Assembly: GCA_017621055.1 (NCBI GenBank)
Contig: JAGATX010000023.1
Coordinates: forward strand, 1-64,000
Direction: 5' to 3'
Source: Muribaculaceae bacterium
GTDB lineage: Bacteria > Bacteroidota > Bacteroidia > Bacteroidales > Muribaculaceae
Length of the DNA: 64,000 bases
The notes beneath the pieces were generated by a model. It saw only the letters and a list, made by a program, of their open reading frames with translations. It searched no databases and was not told where the DNA came from. Of this stretch, positions 1 to 7,159 are shown one piece after another; the first letter of the stretch is position 1, and every line of letters starts with the position of its first letter. A program made the position numbers and the translations under genes.

Positions 1-1
1 G

Positions 2-151
2 GCCGTCGACACCGCCATCGCCATGAACCGCAACCACGACGACGGCACTCCCGTCGACGTATACGTCGGCGAGAACGTCTCCAACATCGTCGTCAAAATA
101 ATCCAGTCATACGTCACCGTCGTCAACAAAATGGTCTGGCGGAAAGAGTGA
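2..151 (+). CDS. C-terminal end of a probable UDP-N-acetylglucosamine 2-epimerase (partial)
   Basis: An open frame enters from the left edge and ends at TGA 149-151, giving the last 49 residues of a protein. The tail contains ENVSNIVVKII followed by QSYVTVVNKMVW. It resembles, from memory, the C-termini of Bacteroidales non-hydrolysing UDP-GlcNAc 2-epimerases (WecB-like), which make UDP-ManNAc for surface polysaccharides. The polysaccharide genes that follow fit. Too little is present to see catalytic residues, so the assignment rests on the tail and context. GC-rich codon use here contrasts with the AT-rich genes just downstream. Confidence 0.45.
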   Translation, partial: AVDTAIAMNRNHDDGTPVDVYVGENVSNIVVKIIQSYVTVVNKMVWRKE

Positions 152-289
152 ACGGGCAAACCACCTTTTGAGAGCGCACTGACTTCGATATTTCATATTG
201 AATATTGTAAAGGTGATGTCATATATTTTCAAAGTTTATTTTGATATATTTCAAAATATTGGATTACCGAGAATTTTTAAGGCGAAGTC

Positions 290-793
290 ATGGTCACTGT
301 AAAACGAATTCCGTTGTGGCAAATCAATAGTCTGTGTAAGATAGCGAAGTTGCTGGTGGACTGTGGTAATGATATGAAAGCGAAGTATGGATTGATTCAT
401 TGGAAAAATTCGTTCTTGAAGACTTTTCTTATTACCATATATACTGTTATCCGAAATAGAGGTACACTATTTGCAGTCCTTGAATCTGAGAGCCTAATTG
501 CGACCTATCAACTTTACCAAAGAGGCCTTTCGATGCATTTCTGTAAGTTGGCAGTGTCACCGCAACATTCGGGAGGAGGGATTGGTTCATTCTGTATCAA
601 TCAGATGGAAATTACAGCACAACGCCAAGGATGTAAAAATCTCAGTTGTGAGGTTTATAAAAAGAGCAACCATGCTTTGAATTTCTATTTGAACCGCGGT
701 TTTAAGATAGTAGGTAATGTCCGTACTTTAAAATTCGATGAATTCAAGCTTGAAAAGCAACTAAATTTGCCCCATGAAACTATTAATGCTTAA
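290..793 (+). CDS. GNAT-family N-acetyltransferase in polysaccharide locus
   Basis: The 167-residue protein carries the GNAT acetyl-CoA-binding core: LAVSPQHSGGGIG (around residues 87-99, the Q/RxxGxG/A loop), then helix and strand elements ending in NHALNFYLNRGFKIVG, the usual motif B region. The family transfers acetyl groups from acetyl-CoA to amines. In this setting an amino-sugar nucleotide is a plausible acceptor, but that is inferred. ATG 290 is the first start in the frame and has only a weak purine stretch ahead. The end overlaps the next gene by 20 bases, suggesting translational coupling. The gene is AT-rich, like its downstream neighbours. Confidence 0.75.
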   Translation: MVTVKRIPLWQINSLCKIAKLLVDCGNDMKAKYGLIHWKNSFLKTFLITIYTVIRNRGTLFAVLESESLIATYQLYQRGLSMHFCKLAVSPQHSGGGIGSFCINQMEITAQRQGCKNLSCEVYKKSNHALNFYLNRGFKIVGNVRTLKFDEFKLEKQLNLPHETINA

Positions 794-2000
794 TGCATAT
801 TACTCGCCGGAAATATTCTCCAGTAGCTATCTTATTGAAAATAGGTTACAAGCATTCGCTAACGCAGGAATTGTTGTCGAAATGTTGGTCCCAACACCCA
901 CACGTGGCATCACGGACACCGCACGAAAAGAGTTTTCTGCCCAAAAAGTAATATATGAACATAATAGAATGCTCAAAATAATGCGATTCCCTTTATTTAA
1001 GGAGTATAAATCTCCTTATCTTAAGGGCATACGCTACTTGTTGGTCAGTTTGAATCATCTAATAAGAGGTCTGACTAAGAAAAACATAAATTGCATTTTT
1101 TGCACGACCACGCCTCCGACTACTGGAATCGCTGCAGTTCTGTTGAAGATCATAAAAAGAACTAAGCTTGTCTATAATGTTCAGGATGTATTTCCTGACT
1201 CTCTTGTTGCAGCAGGTTTGACGAGCAAGAAATCGATATTGTGGCGAATTGGGAGGTGTCTTGAAAATTTTATATATCGCAATGCCGATAAGATTATTGT
1301 AATTTCCCAAGACTTCAGAAAGAACTTATTGGAGAAAGGAGTCCCTGATGAAAAAATTGAAGTGATTTATAACTGGGTAGACCAAAATATAGTCAAGCCT
1401 ATTAATAAAGCTGATAATAAGCTTTATGATGAGTTCAAAATATCTAGGGACAAATTCACTGTCGTCTATGCAGGTAATATGGGTCTCGCACAAAATATCC
1501 AAATCATAGTCGATGCCGCTGAACGTCTTAAACATTTAGACATACAATTCCTTTTGTTCGGAAAAGGAACACTTGTTGATGATATTCGAAGACAAGTCGA
1601 AGTCAAGAGCCTCTCAAATATTCGGTTCTTGCCATTTCAACCGTATGAAAAAGTCGCGTCCGTTTATAGTCTTGGTGATTTGGGTATTGTAAGCTGTAAG
1701 AAAGGATTTGGCAAGAGTGCGATGCCAAGCAAGACATGGAGCATAATGGCTTCAGGGACTGCCGTAGTAGCAAGTTTTGATAGCGGAGAACTTAAAGATA
1801 TTATAGAGTTTTATGAGTGTGGTTCATTTGCCGATGCAGACAATGTAGAGGCGCTGACACACACGATAGAAAAGTACTACAATAATCGTGGGTTGTGCTC
1901 TATGCATGGACATAATGGTTTACGAGTAGTAACTGAAAACTTTTCCCGGGAGATAGGCACAAAGTTATATGTAGATGTAATTCGAAATTTAGGAGTATGA
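774..2000 (+). CDS. Glycosyltransferase family 4 (WbuB/WcaI-like)
   Basis: A 408-residue retaining glycosyltransferase of GT-B fold. The N-terminal Rossmann domain opens with LLMLNAYYSPEIFSSSYLIENRL, typical of this subfamily, and contains the NVQDVFPDS segment. The C-terminal donor-binding domain starts near residue 225 (FTVVYAGNMGLAQNI) and includes PSKTWSIMASGTAVVASFDSGEL, the nucleotide-sugar site. It would add one sugar to a lipid-linked oligosaccharide on the cytoplasmic face. Donor and acceptor cannot be read from sequence. The gene starts inside the preceding GNAT gene and ends with a 4-base ATGA overlap with the ATP-grasp gene, so the three are probably one transcript. Confidence 0.85.
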   Translation: MKLLMLNAYYSPEIFSSSYLIENRLQAFANAGIVVEMLVPTPTRGITDTARKEFSAQKVIYEHNRMLKIMRFPLFKEYKSPYLKGIRYLLVSLNHLIRGLTKKNINCIFCTTTPPTTGIAAVLLKIIKRTKLVYNVQDVFPDSLVAAGLTSKKSILWRIGRCLENFIYRNADKIIVISQDFRKNLLEKGVPDEKIEVIYNWVDQNIVKPINKADNKLYDEFKISRDKFTVVYAGNMGLAQNIQIIVDAAERLKHLDIQFLLFGKGTLVDDIRRQVEVKSLSNIRFLPFQPYEKVASVYSLGDLGIVSCKKGFGKSAMPSKTWSIMASGTAVVASFDSGELKDIIEFYECGSFADADNVEALTHTIEKYYNNRGLCSMHGHNGLRVVTENFSREIGTKLYVDVIRNLGV

Positions 2001-3190
2001 AGAGACTTTTAGTAATCGCTGCTGGTTATTTGCAGACGTTTCTTATAAAGAAAGCAAAGGCTCTCGGTTATCATGTGATTGCAATAGACGGCAATCCAAA
2101 TGCCATAGGTTTCCGTTTTGCCGATGAGTCTGCATGTATAGATATTACCGACCCTGAAGCATGTATTCGCTATGCTAGTTCAAAACATATAAATGGAGTT
2201 GTTACTGCAGCTTCCGATTATGGGGTGATTTCTGCGGGCGAAACAGCAAAAGCTTTGAAATTGCCTGGACTTAATCCTGAAGTTGCCAGGTTGATAAAGA
2301 ATAAGTTTCTTGTTCGCAAATGTCTATTCCAGAAACGAGTCGACGATACCCAACAGGCATATCAAGTTGATGAAACGACGGATATATGCAAAATCTCTAA
2401 GACATTGGTTTTCCCCGTAATGGTTAAGCCATGCGATGGTTCGGGCAGCCGCGGAGCAAGCAGGGTAGATTGTCGAGATGAGTTAGCTCCCGCAATTAAA
2501 TACGCCATTGACGGTTCGTTGACGCACCGAGCCATAATAGAGTCATTTATAACCGGTCAGGAATACGGTGTGGAAAGCTTCGTTTACGATGGAGAGGTCC
2601 ACATTCTCGGTGTGATGAAAAAGTGGATGACAGTAGCTCCTTACTATGCCGAACTTGGACATGCAATTCCCTCCGGCTTGTCAACAGTCTTGGAGGCAAA
2701 AGTCAGGAACTGTGTAACAAGCGCAATCAAAGCGCTTGGAGTCAACTTCGGATCTGTGAACATGGATTTGCTCATAACAGCCGATTGCAAGGTTCACATA
2801 GTCGATGTAGGCGCCCGGATGGGGGGAAACCTCATAGGCTCACACATAATTCCAATGGGCACAGGTGTTGACTATATGGGAGCGATAATACAAGCAGCCA
2901 TGGGGGATAAAGTTAACCTTAAAGGTACCGAGGTCTCAAATGTTGCAACAAAACTTCTGGCTTTAACGCCGGGGCGAGTAGTGTCTTTACCCAATTTCGA
3001 ATCTTTAGAAAAAACATGCGATGTCAAAATCGAGCATCATCTTTCAGTCGGTGATGAGATCACAAGCTATCGAACTAATCTGGACGGATGTGGCTATATT
3101 ATAGCGACAGGAGAGTCTGCCGCTGAGGCTGAATGCAAAGCAGCGAAAGCACTTGCATTATTAGATAAAACAATACAGAGAGCAAAATGA
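1997..3190 (+). CDS. ATP-grasp ligase in polysaccharide locus
   Basis: A 397-residue ATP-grasp protein. The N-terminal pre-ATP-grasp Rossmann region reads LLVIAAGYLQTFLIKKAKAL. The glycine-rich ATP loop is PVMVKPCDGSGSRGASRV (around residues 138-155), and a metal/nucleotide region VDVGARMGGN follows near residue 275. Family members join a carboxylate to an amine or other nucleophile through an acyl-phosphate. In a surface-glycan operon such an enzyme may attach an amino acid or other acid to an amino sugar; this is inference, and a carbamoyl-phosphate-synthase-like or PurK-like role is not excluded. AGGAG at 1991-1995 precedes ATG 1997. Both ends overlap the neighbours by 4 bases. Confidence 0.75.
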   Translation: MKRLLVIAAGYLQTFLIKKAKALGYHVIAIDGNPNAIGFRFADESACIDITDPEACIRYASSKHINGVVTAASDYGVISAGETAKALKLPGLNPEVARLIKNKFLVRKCLFQKRVDDTQQAYQVDETTDICKISKTLVFPVMVKPCDGSGSRGASRVDCRDELAPAIKYAIDGSLTHRAIIESFITGQEYGVESFVYDGEVHILGVMKKWMTVAPYYAELGHAIPSGLSTVLEAKVRNCVTSAIKALGVNFGSVNMDLLITADCKVHIVDVGARMGGNLIGSHIIPMGTGVDYMGAIIQAAMGDKVNLKGTEVSNVATKLLALTPGRVVSLPNFESLEKTCDVKIEHHLSVGDEITSYRTNLDGCGYIIATGESAAEAECKAAKALALLDKTIQRAK

Positions 3191-3843
3191 AGAACGTCTT
3201 AGATATTTCGTCAATTGAGGGAAATGGCTATAAGGGCTCATATCAACTGAGAATAAAGAGGGTCATTGACATACTTTGTTGCATAGTTGCCATTCCGGTT
3301 GCGCTTCCTATCTTCGCAATAATCGCAATAGCAATAAAGTGCGACGATGGAGGCCCGATTCTATATAGATCTCGCCGCATCGGCAAAGGTTTTTCTGAAT
3401 TTGATATGTTCAAATTCAGAAGTATGAAAGTGAATGCTCCCGATATTCGTAATTCGGACGGAAGTACCTTCAATAGTTCGAAAGACTATAGAGTCACAAG
3501 AGTAGGCCGCGTCCTGCGGGAAACAAGTCTTGATGAAATTGCACAATTAATTAATGTTCTTTTAGGAGACATGAGCTTAATCGGTCCTCGTGCAGGTGAC
3601 GTAGAATCCAAAGACACATACGAGGAAGATGAAAAAGATAAAACGTTGGTAAGACCTGGCATTTCGGGGTATACGCAGGCTTATTACCGCAATAACTTGG
3701 GCGTTCGCGAAAAGAGGCTTTACGATGCCTGGTATGCCCATAATGTTACATTCTCTCTTGATGTAAAGATTCTATTTAAAACGATTTCGACAGTACTTAA
3801 GAGAGAAAACATTTACACAAATGCAACAAACAATACGAAATAA
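3187..3843 (+). CDS. Initiating sugar-phosphate transferase (WcaJ/PglC-type)
   Basis: A 218-residue polyprenyl-phosphate sugar-1-phosphate transferase. It has one hydrophobic N-terminal segment (about residues 24-50) followed by the family signature ILYRSRRIGKGFSEFDMFKF, then RVGRVLRETSLDEIAQLINV and DMSLIGPRAG with the catalytic Asp/Glu region. Enzymes of this monotopic family transfer a sugar 1-phosphate from a UDP-sugar to undecaprenyl phosphate, the first step of a capsule, O-antigen or glycoprotein glycan. The length (about 200-220) is that of the short PglC-like subclass lacking extra membrane helices. ATG 3187 overlaps the ATP-grasp stop (ATGA). Confidence 0.88.
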   Translation: MKNVLDISSIEGNGYKGSYQLRIKRVIDILCCIVAIPVALPIFAIIAIAIKCDDGGPILYRSRRIGKGFSEFDMFKFRSMKVNAPDIRNSDGSTFNSSKDYRVTRVGRVLRETSLDEIAQLINVLLGDMSLIGPRAGDVESKDTYEEDEKDKTLVRPGISGYTQAYYRNNLGVREKRLYDAWYAHNVTFSLDVKILFKTISTVLKRENIYTNATNNTK

Positions 3844-4391
3844 TTGCTTTTTATCCCCTTTATAAGAAAATTGAGGGGAATATAAAAATCATTGGTCTGA
3901 TATTGTCACTCGACAACACGCTCCAGCTCAAAATATTAAATTTTAGGGAATAGTGGATTTAAAAGAACTTTTTCTATTGGCGAAAACCTGCTATGTTATT
4001 TTCTACAAAATGGAAGATATTCGGCAGCGACGCGGTAAATATAATAGCGATAATCATCGCCCTTTCTTCGAGTTTTCAATTTACGGTGAGCTTCAATGAA
4101 TACCTTCATTATAAGAAGGCTTATCACGAAATTTTAAATATGGCTTTCGAATATATGACATTAAAGAATGTGAGTGAATCAAATCGTAATATTGTAAGTA
4201 GAAGCATTAATGCACTTGAAAAAATAGTAGAACCGTGTCCTCACTAAAGATATGAGTTCCTTGACATCCATAGAATAAGGTCTACTGAGAAAAATAACAT
4301 ACAAACCAGACATATGTATAAACAATATCAATTAAAATATAACGGTTCTTTGTCTATCCTGATAGAATCATGTATAGACTACTGAAAGATA
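3844..4391 (+). other. AT-rich intergenic stretch with one small ORF
   Basis: About 550 bases of very AT-rich DNA separate the sugar transferase from the first aminotransferase. The only coding candidate is the 84-codon ORF at 3993-4247. Just after the sugar transferase a short stem (TCCCCT 3854-3859 with AGGGGA 3874-3879) can form, but no T-run follows it, so it is not a convincing terminator. No tRNA, transposase remnant or good TAnnTTTG promoter was recognised here. Confidence 0.5.
3993..4247 (+). CDS. Small hypothetical protein, one hydrophobic segment
   Basis: The 84-residue frame encodes a basic start, a hydrophobic stretch (about residues 14-33, IIAIIIALSSSFQFTV) and a polar helical remainder, so it could be a small membrane-anchored protein. 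No family is recognised. It is AT-rich like the genes before it and lacks a clear ribosome-binding site, so it may equally be chance reading of AT-rich spacer. Confidence 0.3.
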   Translation: MLFSTKWKIFGSDAVNIIAIIIALSSSFQFTVSFNEYLHYKKAYHEILNMAFEYMTLKNVSESNRNIVSRSINALEKIVEPCPH

Positions 4392-4418
4392 TTGACCAAA
4401 AATATAATGAACGTAAAA

Positions 4419-5648
4419 ATGAATATTCCATTCTCGCCTCCGGATATGTCGGAGGCAGAGATTCAGGAGGTGGCCGAGGCCATGAAGTCGGGCTGGATTA
4501 CTACCGGTCCGAAAACTAAGGAGTTTGAACATCTGATTTCGATGTGCTGCCAGACGGCTCGCACGGATGCCAAGGGGTATTTTCTGCCCACTACAGTTTG
4601 CCTCAATTCGGCTACTGCGGCTATGGAGCTGGCTCTACGAGTCCTTGGAATTGGCGAAGGCGACGAAGTAATCGTACCGGCTTACACCTATACGGCTACG
4701 GCAAGTTCGGTTTGCCACGTGGGTGCCCGCCCTGTTTTGATAGACAGTGCTCCCGGCTCGTTTGAAATGGACTACGATAAAATGGCGGCTGCAATCAACG
4801 AGCACACCAAAGCTATCATGCCTGTTGACCTTGGTGGCATAGTTGCCGACTATGATAAGGTGTTCGCTGCTGTCGAAGCAAAAAAGGGCCTGTTTAAGCC
4901 TAACAACGACATTCAAAAAGCATTCGGTCGTTGCATTGTTATTGCCGACGCTGCTCATGCATTCGGCGCTATGCGGCATGGACAGATGTGCGGCGAGATT
5001 GCCGATTTCACCTCCTTCTCGTTCCATGCGGTCAAGAATCTGACGACGGCCGAAGGTGGTGCTCTTACATGGCGTGCCCACGAACGTGTCGATGACAGTG
5101 AAATCTACAAGAAGCTGCAACTTTTAAGTCTTCACGGTCAGAATAAAGATGCTCTTGCAAAGACAAAGCTCGGCGCTTGGGAATATGACATAATCGGCAC
5201 ATGGTACAAGTGCAACATGACCGACATCATGGCCGGAATCGGTCTTGCCCAACTCAAACGTTATCCCGAGATGCTGCGTCGTCGCCGCCAGCTCATCGAA
5301 CGCTACAACGTTGCTCTCGAACCGCTTGGAGTAAAAGTACTATCCCACTACAGCAACGAGCACTCTTCGAGCGGACACCTCTATCTCACACGAATACCGG
5401 GTATTACGATCGAGGAGCGGAATGACATTATTGTCAAGATGGCAGAGCGCGGCATTGCCACAAACGTGCATTACAAGCCGTTGCCGATGATGACAGCATA
5501 CAAGGCTCTTGGCTACAATATAAAGGATTACCCCAATGCCTATGAGCAGTATCACAACGAGATAACCCTACCACTTCACACTCGACTGACCGACGATGAG
5601 GTGGAATATATACTCGCCAGCTTCATTGACATTATCAAAGGTTTTTGA
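4419..5648 (+). CDS. DegT/DnrJ/EryC1/StrS sugar aminotransferase (PglE-like)
   Basis: A PLP-dependent nucleotide-sugar aminotransferase of about 410 residues. The substrate-loop opening NIPFSPPDMS, the GWITTGPKTKEFE stretch and GDEVIVPAYTYTATA are characteristic. The PLP lysine is in FSFHAVKNLTTAEGG, and IADAAHAFGA carries the cofactor-ring Asp. Such enzymes put an amino group on a keto-sugar nucleotide, for example UDP-4-keto-6-deoxy-GlcNAc. The frame extends up to TTG 4392 and has another ATG at 4407. ATG 4419 is preferred because family similarity begins there, but it is not certain. The stop overlaps the start of a truncated sugar transferase. Composition rises towards the chromosomal GC here. 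Confidence 0.88.
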   Translation: MNIPFSPPDMSEAEIQEVAEAMKSGWITTGPKTKEFEHLISMCCQTARTDAKGYFLPTTVCLNSATAAMELALRVLGIGEGDEVIVPAYTYTATASSVCHVGARPVLIDSAPGSFEMDYDKMAAAINEHTKAIMPVDLGGIVADYDKVFAAVEAKKGLFKPNNDIQKAFGRCIVIADAAHAFGAMRHGQMCGEIADFTSFSFHAVKNLTTAEGGALTWRAHERVDDSEIYKKLQLLSLHGQNKDALAKTKLGAWEYDIIGTWYKCNMTDIMAGIGLAQLKRYPEMLRRRRQLIERYNVALEPLGVKVLSHYSNEHSSSGHLYLTRIPGITIEERNDIIVKMAERGIATNVHYKPLPMMTAYKALGYNIKDYPNAYEQYHNEITLPLHTRLTDDEVEYILASFIDIIKGF

Positions 5649-5815
5649 AAAGGCTTTTCGACTTCACGGCGAGCGGATTGGTGCTGATTGCCCTCAGCCC
5701 GATTTCCGCCGTGCTCGATATATGGATCAAGGCCGACTCCAAAAGCATTGTATCCTATCGTCAGACCCGCGTAGGCTGTAAAAAAGTTTTTTACTTTTCG
5801 GGAAATCATAGTTAA
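5645..5815 (+). pseudogene. Truncated initiating sugar transferase remnant (56 codons)
   Basis: Frame TTG 5645 to TAA 5813-5815 reads KRLFDFTASGLVLIALSPIS, then IWIKADSK and SYRQTRVG. That is the N-terminal membrane segment plus the first cytosolic motif of a WcaJ/PglC-type sugar transferase, the same family as the intact gene at 3187-3843. After RVG the similarity ends (CKKVFYFSGNHS) and a stop follows. The catalytic two-thirds is absent. The start overlaps the aminotransferase stop (TTGA), as expected if an intact aminotransferase-sugar transferase pair was cut by deletion or recombination. It is not functional as a transferase; a short membrane peptide could still be made. Confidence 0.75.
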
Positions 5816-5818
5816 ATA

Positions 5819-7084
5819 GTGGAACGGATTTTGCTTTGCAAGCCGAAGATGTGCGGTAGGGAGATTGATTTTATCCGTGCCGCGCTTGCCGAAGACTGGG
5901 CTGTGCCTCTCGGGCCCGACAGCGATGCCTTTGAGCATGAGCTGGAAGCATTTGTGGGCCAGGACAAGAAAGTTGCAGCTCTAATTTCGGGTACTGCGGC
6001 GGTGCATCTGGCGCTGCTGGCTTGCGGCGTTGGGCCGGGCGACGAGGTGATGGTGCAGAGTTTCACTTTCTGCGCGTCGAGTCATCCGGTGACCTATCTG
6101 GGCGCTACGCCCGTGTTCGTCGATTCCGAGGCCGACACATGGAACATGGATCCCGAGCTGCTGGACCGCGCCATCGCCGACCGCATTGCCAAGACCGGGC
6201 GCAAGCCAAAGGCCATCGTGCCCGTGGCACTCTACGGCATGCCCTACAAGATCGACCGCATAATGGAAGTGGCCGACCGCTACGGTATCCCCGTCATCGA
6301 AGACGCCGCCGAAGGCTTCGGCAGCCGTTTCCGCGGGCAGGTGCTCGGCACTTTCGGGCGCTACGGCGTGCTCAGCTTCAACGGCAACAAGATGATCACC
6401 ACCTCCGGCGGCGGAGCACTCATCTGCGCCGACGACGAAGCCAAGCGACAGATAATGTGGTACGCCACGCAGGCCCGCGAGAGCTATCCCTACTACCAGC
6501 ACGAGGCCATCGGCTACAACTACCGCATGTCCAACATCTGCGCCGGCATAGGCCGCGGCCAGATGACCGTCGCCGACGAGCACATCGCCCACCATCAGCA
6601 CGTCCAGGCCCTCTATGAAGAGCTCCTCGCCGACGTACCCGGCATAACCATGCACCGCGCACCCTCGCCCGAGTTCGACTCCAACTACTGGCTCTGCACG
6701 GCCGTATTAAATGAAGAGCTGAAAATTAAAAATGAAGAATTAGCTTATGCTGAGGTTGTTACCGGCGCCGTCGGCGGCGCGGCGGGCGTGACCCACGCCG
6801 TCAAGTCGGCCCACACCGCGCTGGAGCCCAACCGCAACGTCGAAGCCTTGCGCCTTGCCCTCGACGCCGCCGGCATCGAAAGCCGCCCCCTGTGGAAGCC
6901 CATGCACGCGCAGCCCGTCTACGCCGCCAACCCGCGCTACCTCAACACGGGGGCGCCCTACGGCGCCGGCGGCGTGGCCGAAGCCCTGTTCCGCACCGGC
7001 ATCTGCCTTCCCGCGGGCCCCTGGGTGACCGACGCCGATGTGCGCCGCATCGTCGACGCCATCAAAACGGCCATCGCCGACTGA
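5819..7084 (+). CDS. DegT/DnrJ/EryC1/StrS aminotransferase (second copy)
   Basis: A 421-residue PLP-dependent sugar aminotransferase with GTG 5819 as the likely start, four bases after the sugar-transferase remnant. The opening is ILLCKPKMCGREIDFI. GDEVMVQSFTFCASSHPV binds substrate and cofactor, VIEDAAEGFGS holds the PLP-contacting Asp, and Lys191 in LSFNGNKMITTSGGG is the Schiff-base lysine. The C-terminal ESRPLWKPMHAQPVY segment is typical of the capsule-locus subgroup. The gene is strongly GC-rich apart from an AT-rich patch at about 6706-6760 encoding NEELKIKNEELAYAE. Target sugar unknown. It is followed by a strong hairpin terminator. Confidence 0.88.
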   Translation: MERILLCKPKMCGREIDFIRAALAEDWAVPLGPDSDAFEHELEAFVGQDKKVAALISGTAAVHLALLACGVGPGDEVMVQSFTFCASSHPVTYLGATPVFVDSEADTWNMDPELLDRAIADRIAKTGRKPKAIVPVALYGMPYKIDRIMEVADRYGIPVIEDAAEGFGSRFRGQVLGTFGRYGVLSFNGNKMITTSGGGALICADDEAKRQIMWYATQARESYPYYQHEAIGYNYRMSNICAGIGRGQMTVADEHIAHHQHVQALYEELLADVPGITMHRAPSPEFDSNYWLCTAVLNEELKIKNEELAYAEVVTGAVGGAAGVTHAVKSAHTALEPNRNVEALRLALDAAGIESRPLWKPMHAQPVYAANPRYLNTGAPYGAGGVAEALFRTGICLPAGPWVTDADVRRIVDAIKTAIAD

Positions 7085-7096
7085 CCAACCCCTCCT

Positions 7097-7146
7097 CCCA
7101 CAAAAAAAGCTGCGCAGCCAAAAAACCGCGCAGCTTTTTTTGTGGG
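7097..7146. terminator. Bidirectional hairpin terminator
   Basis: A perfect 19-bp inverted repeat (7097-7115 with 7128-7146) with a 12-base loop. Each arm contains a run of seven A or T next to GCTGCGC, so a T-tract is present on both strands. It lies between the convergent aminotransferase and M6 protease genes and should terminate both. Confidence 0.9.
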
Positions 7147-7159
7147 GTATGGGAAGTGG

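Noticed and set aside
3848..3888. Hairpin after the sugar transferase as terminator
   Set aside because: The stem is short with bulges and no T-run follows it on the plus strand.
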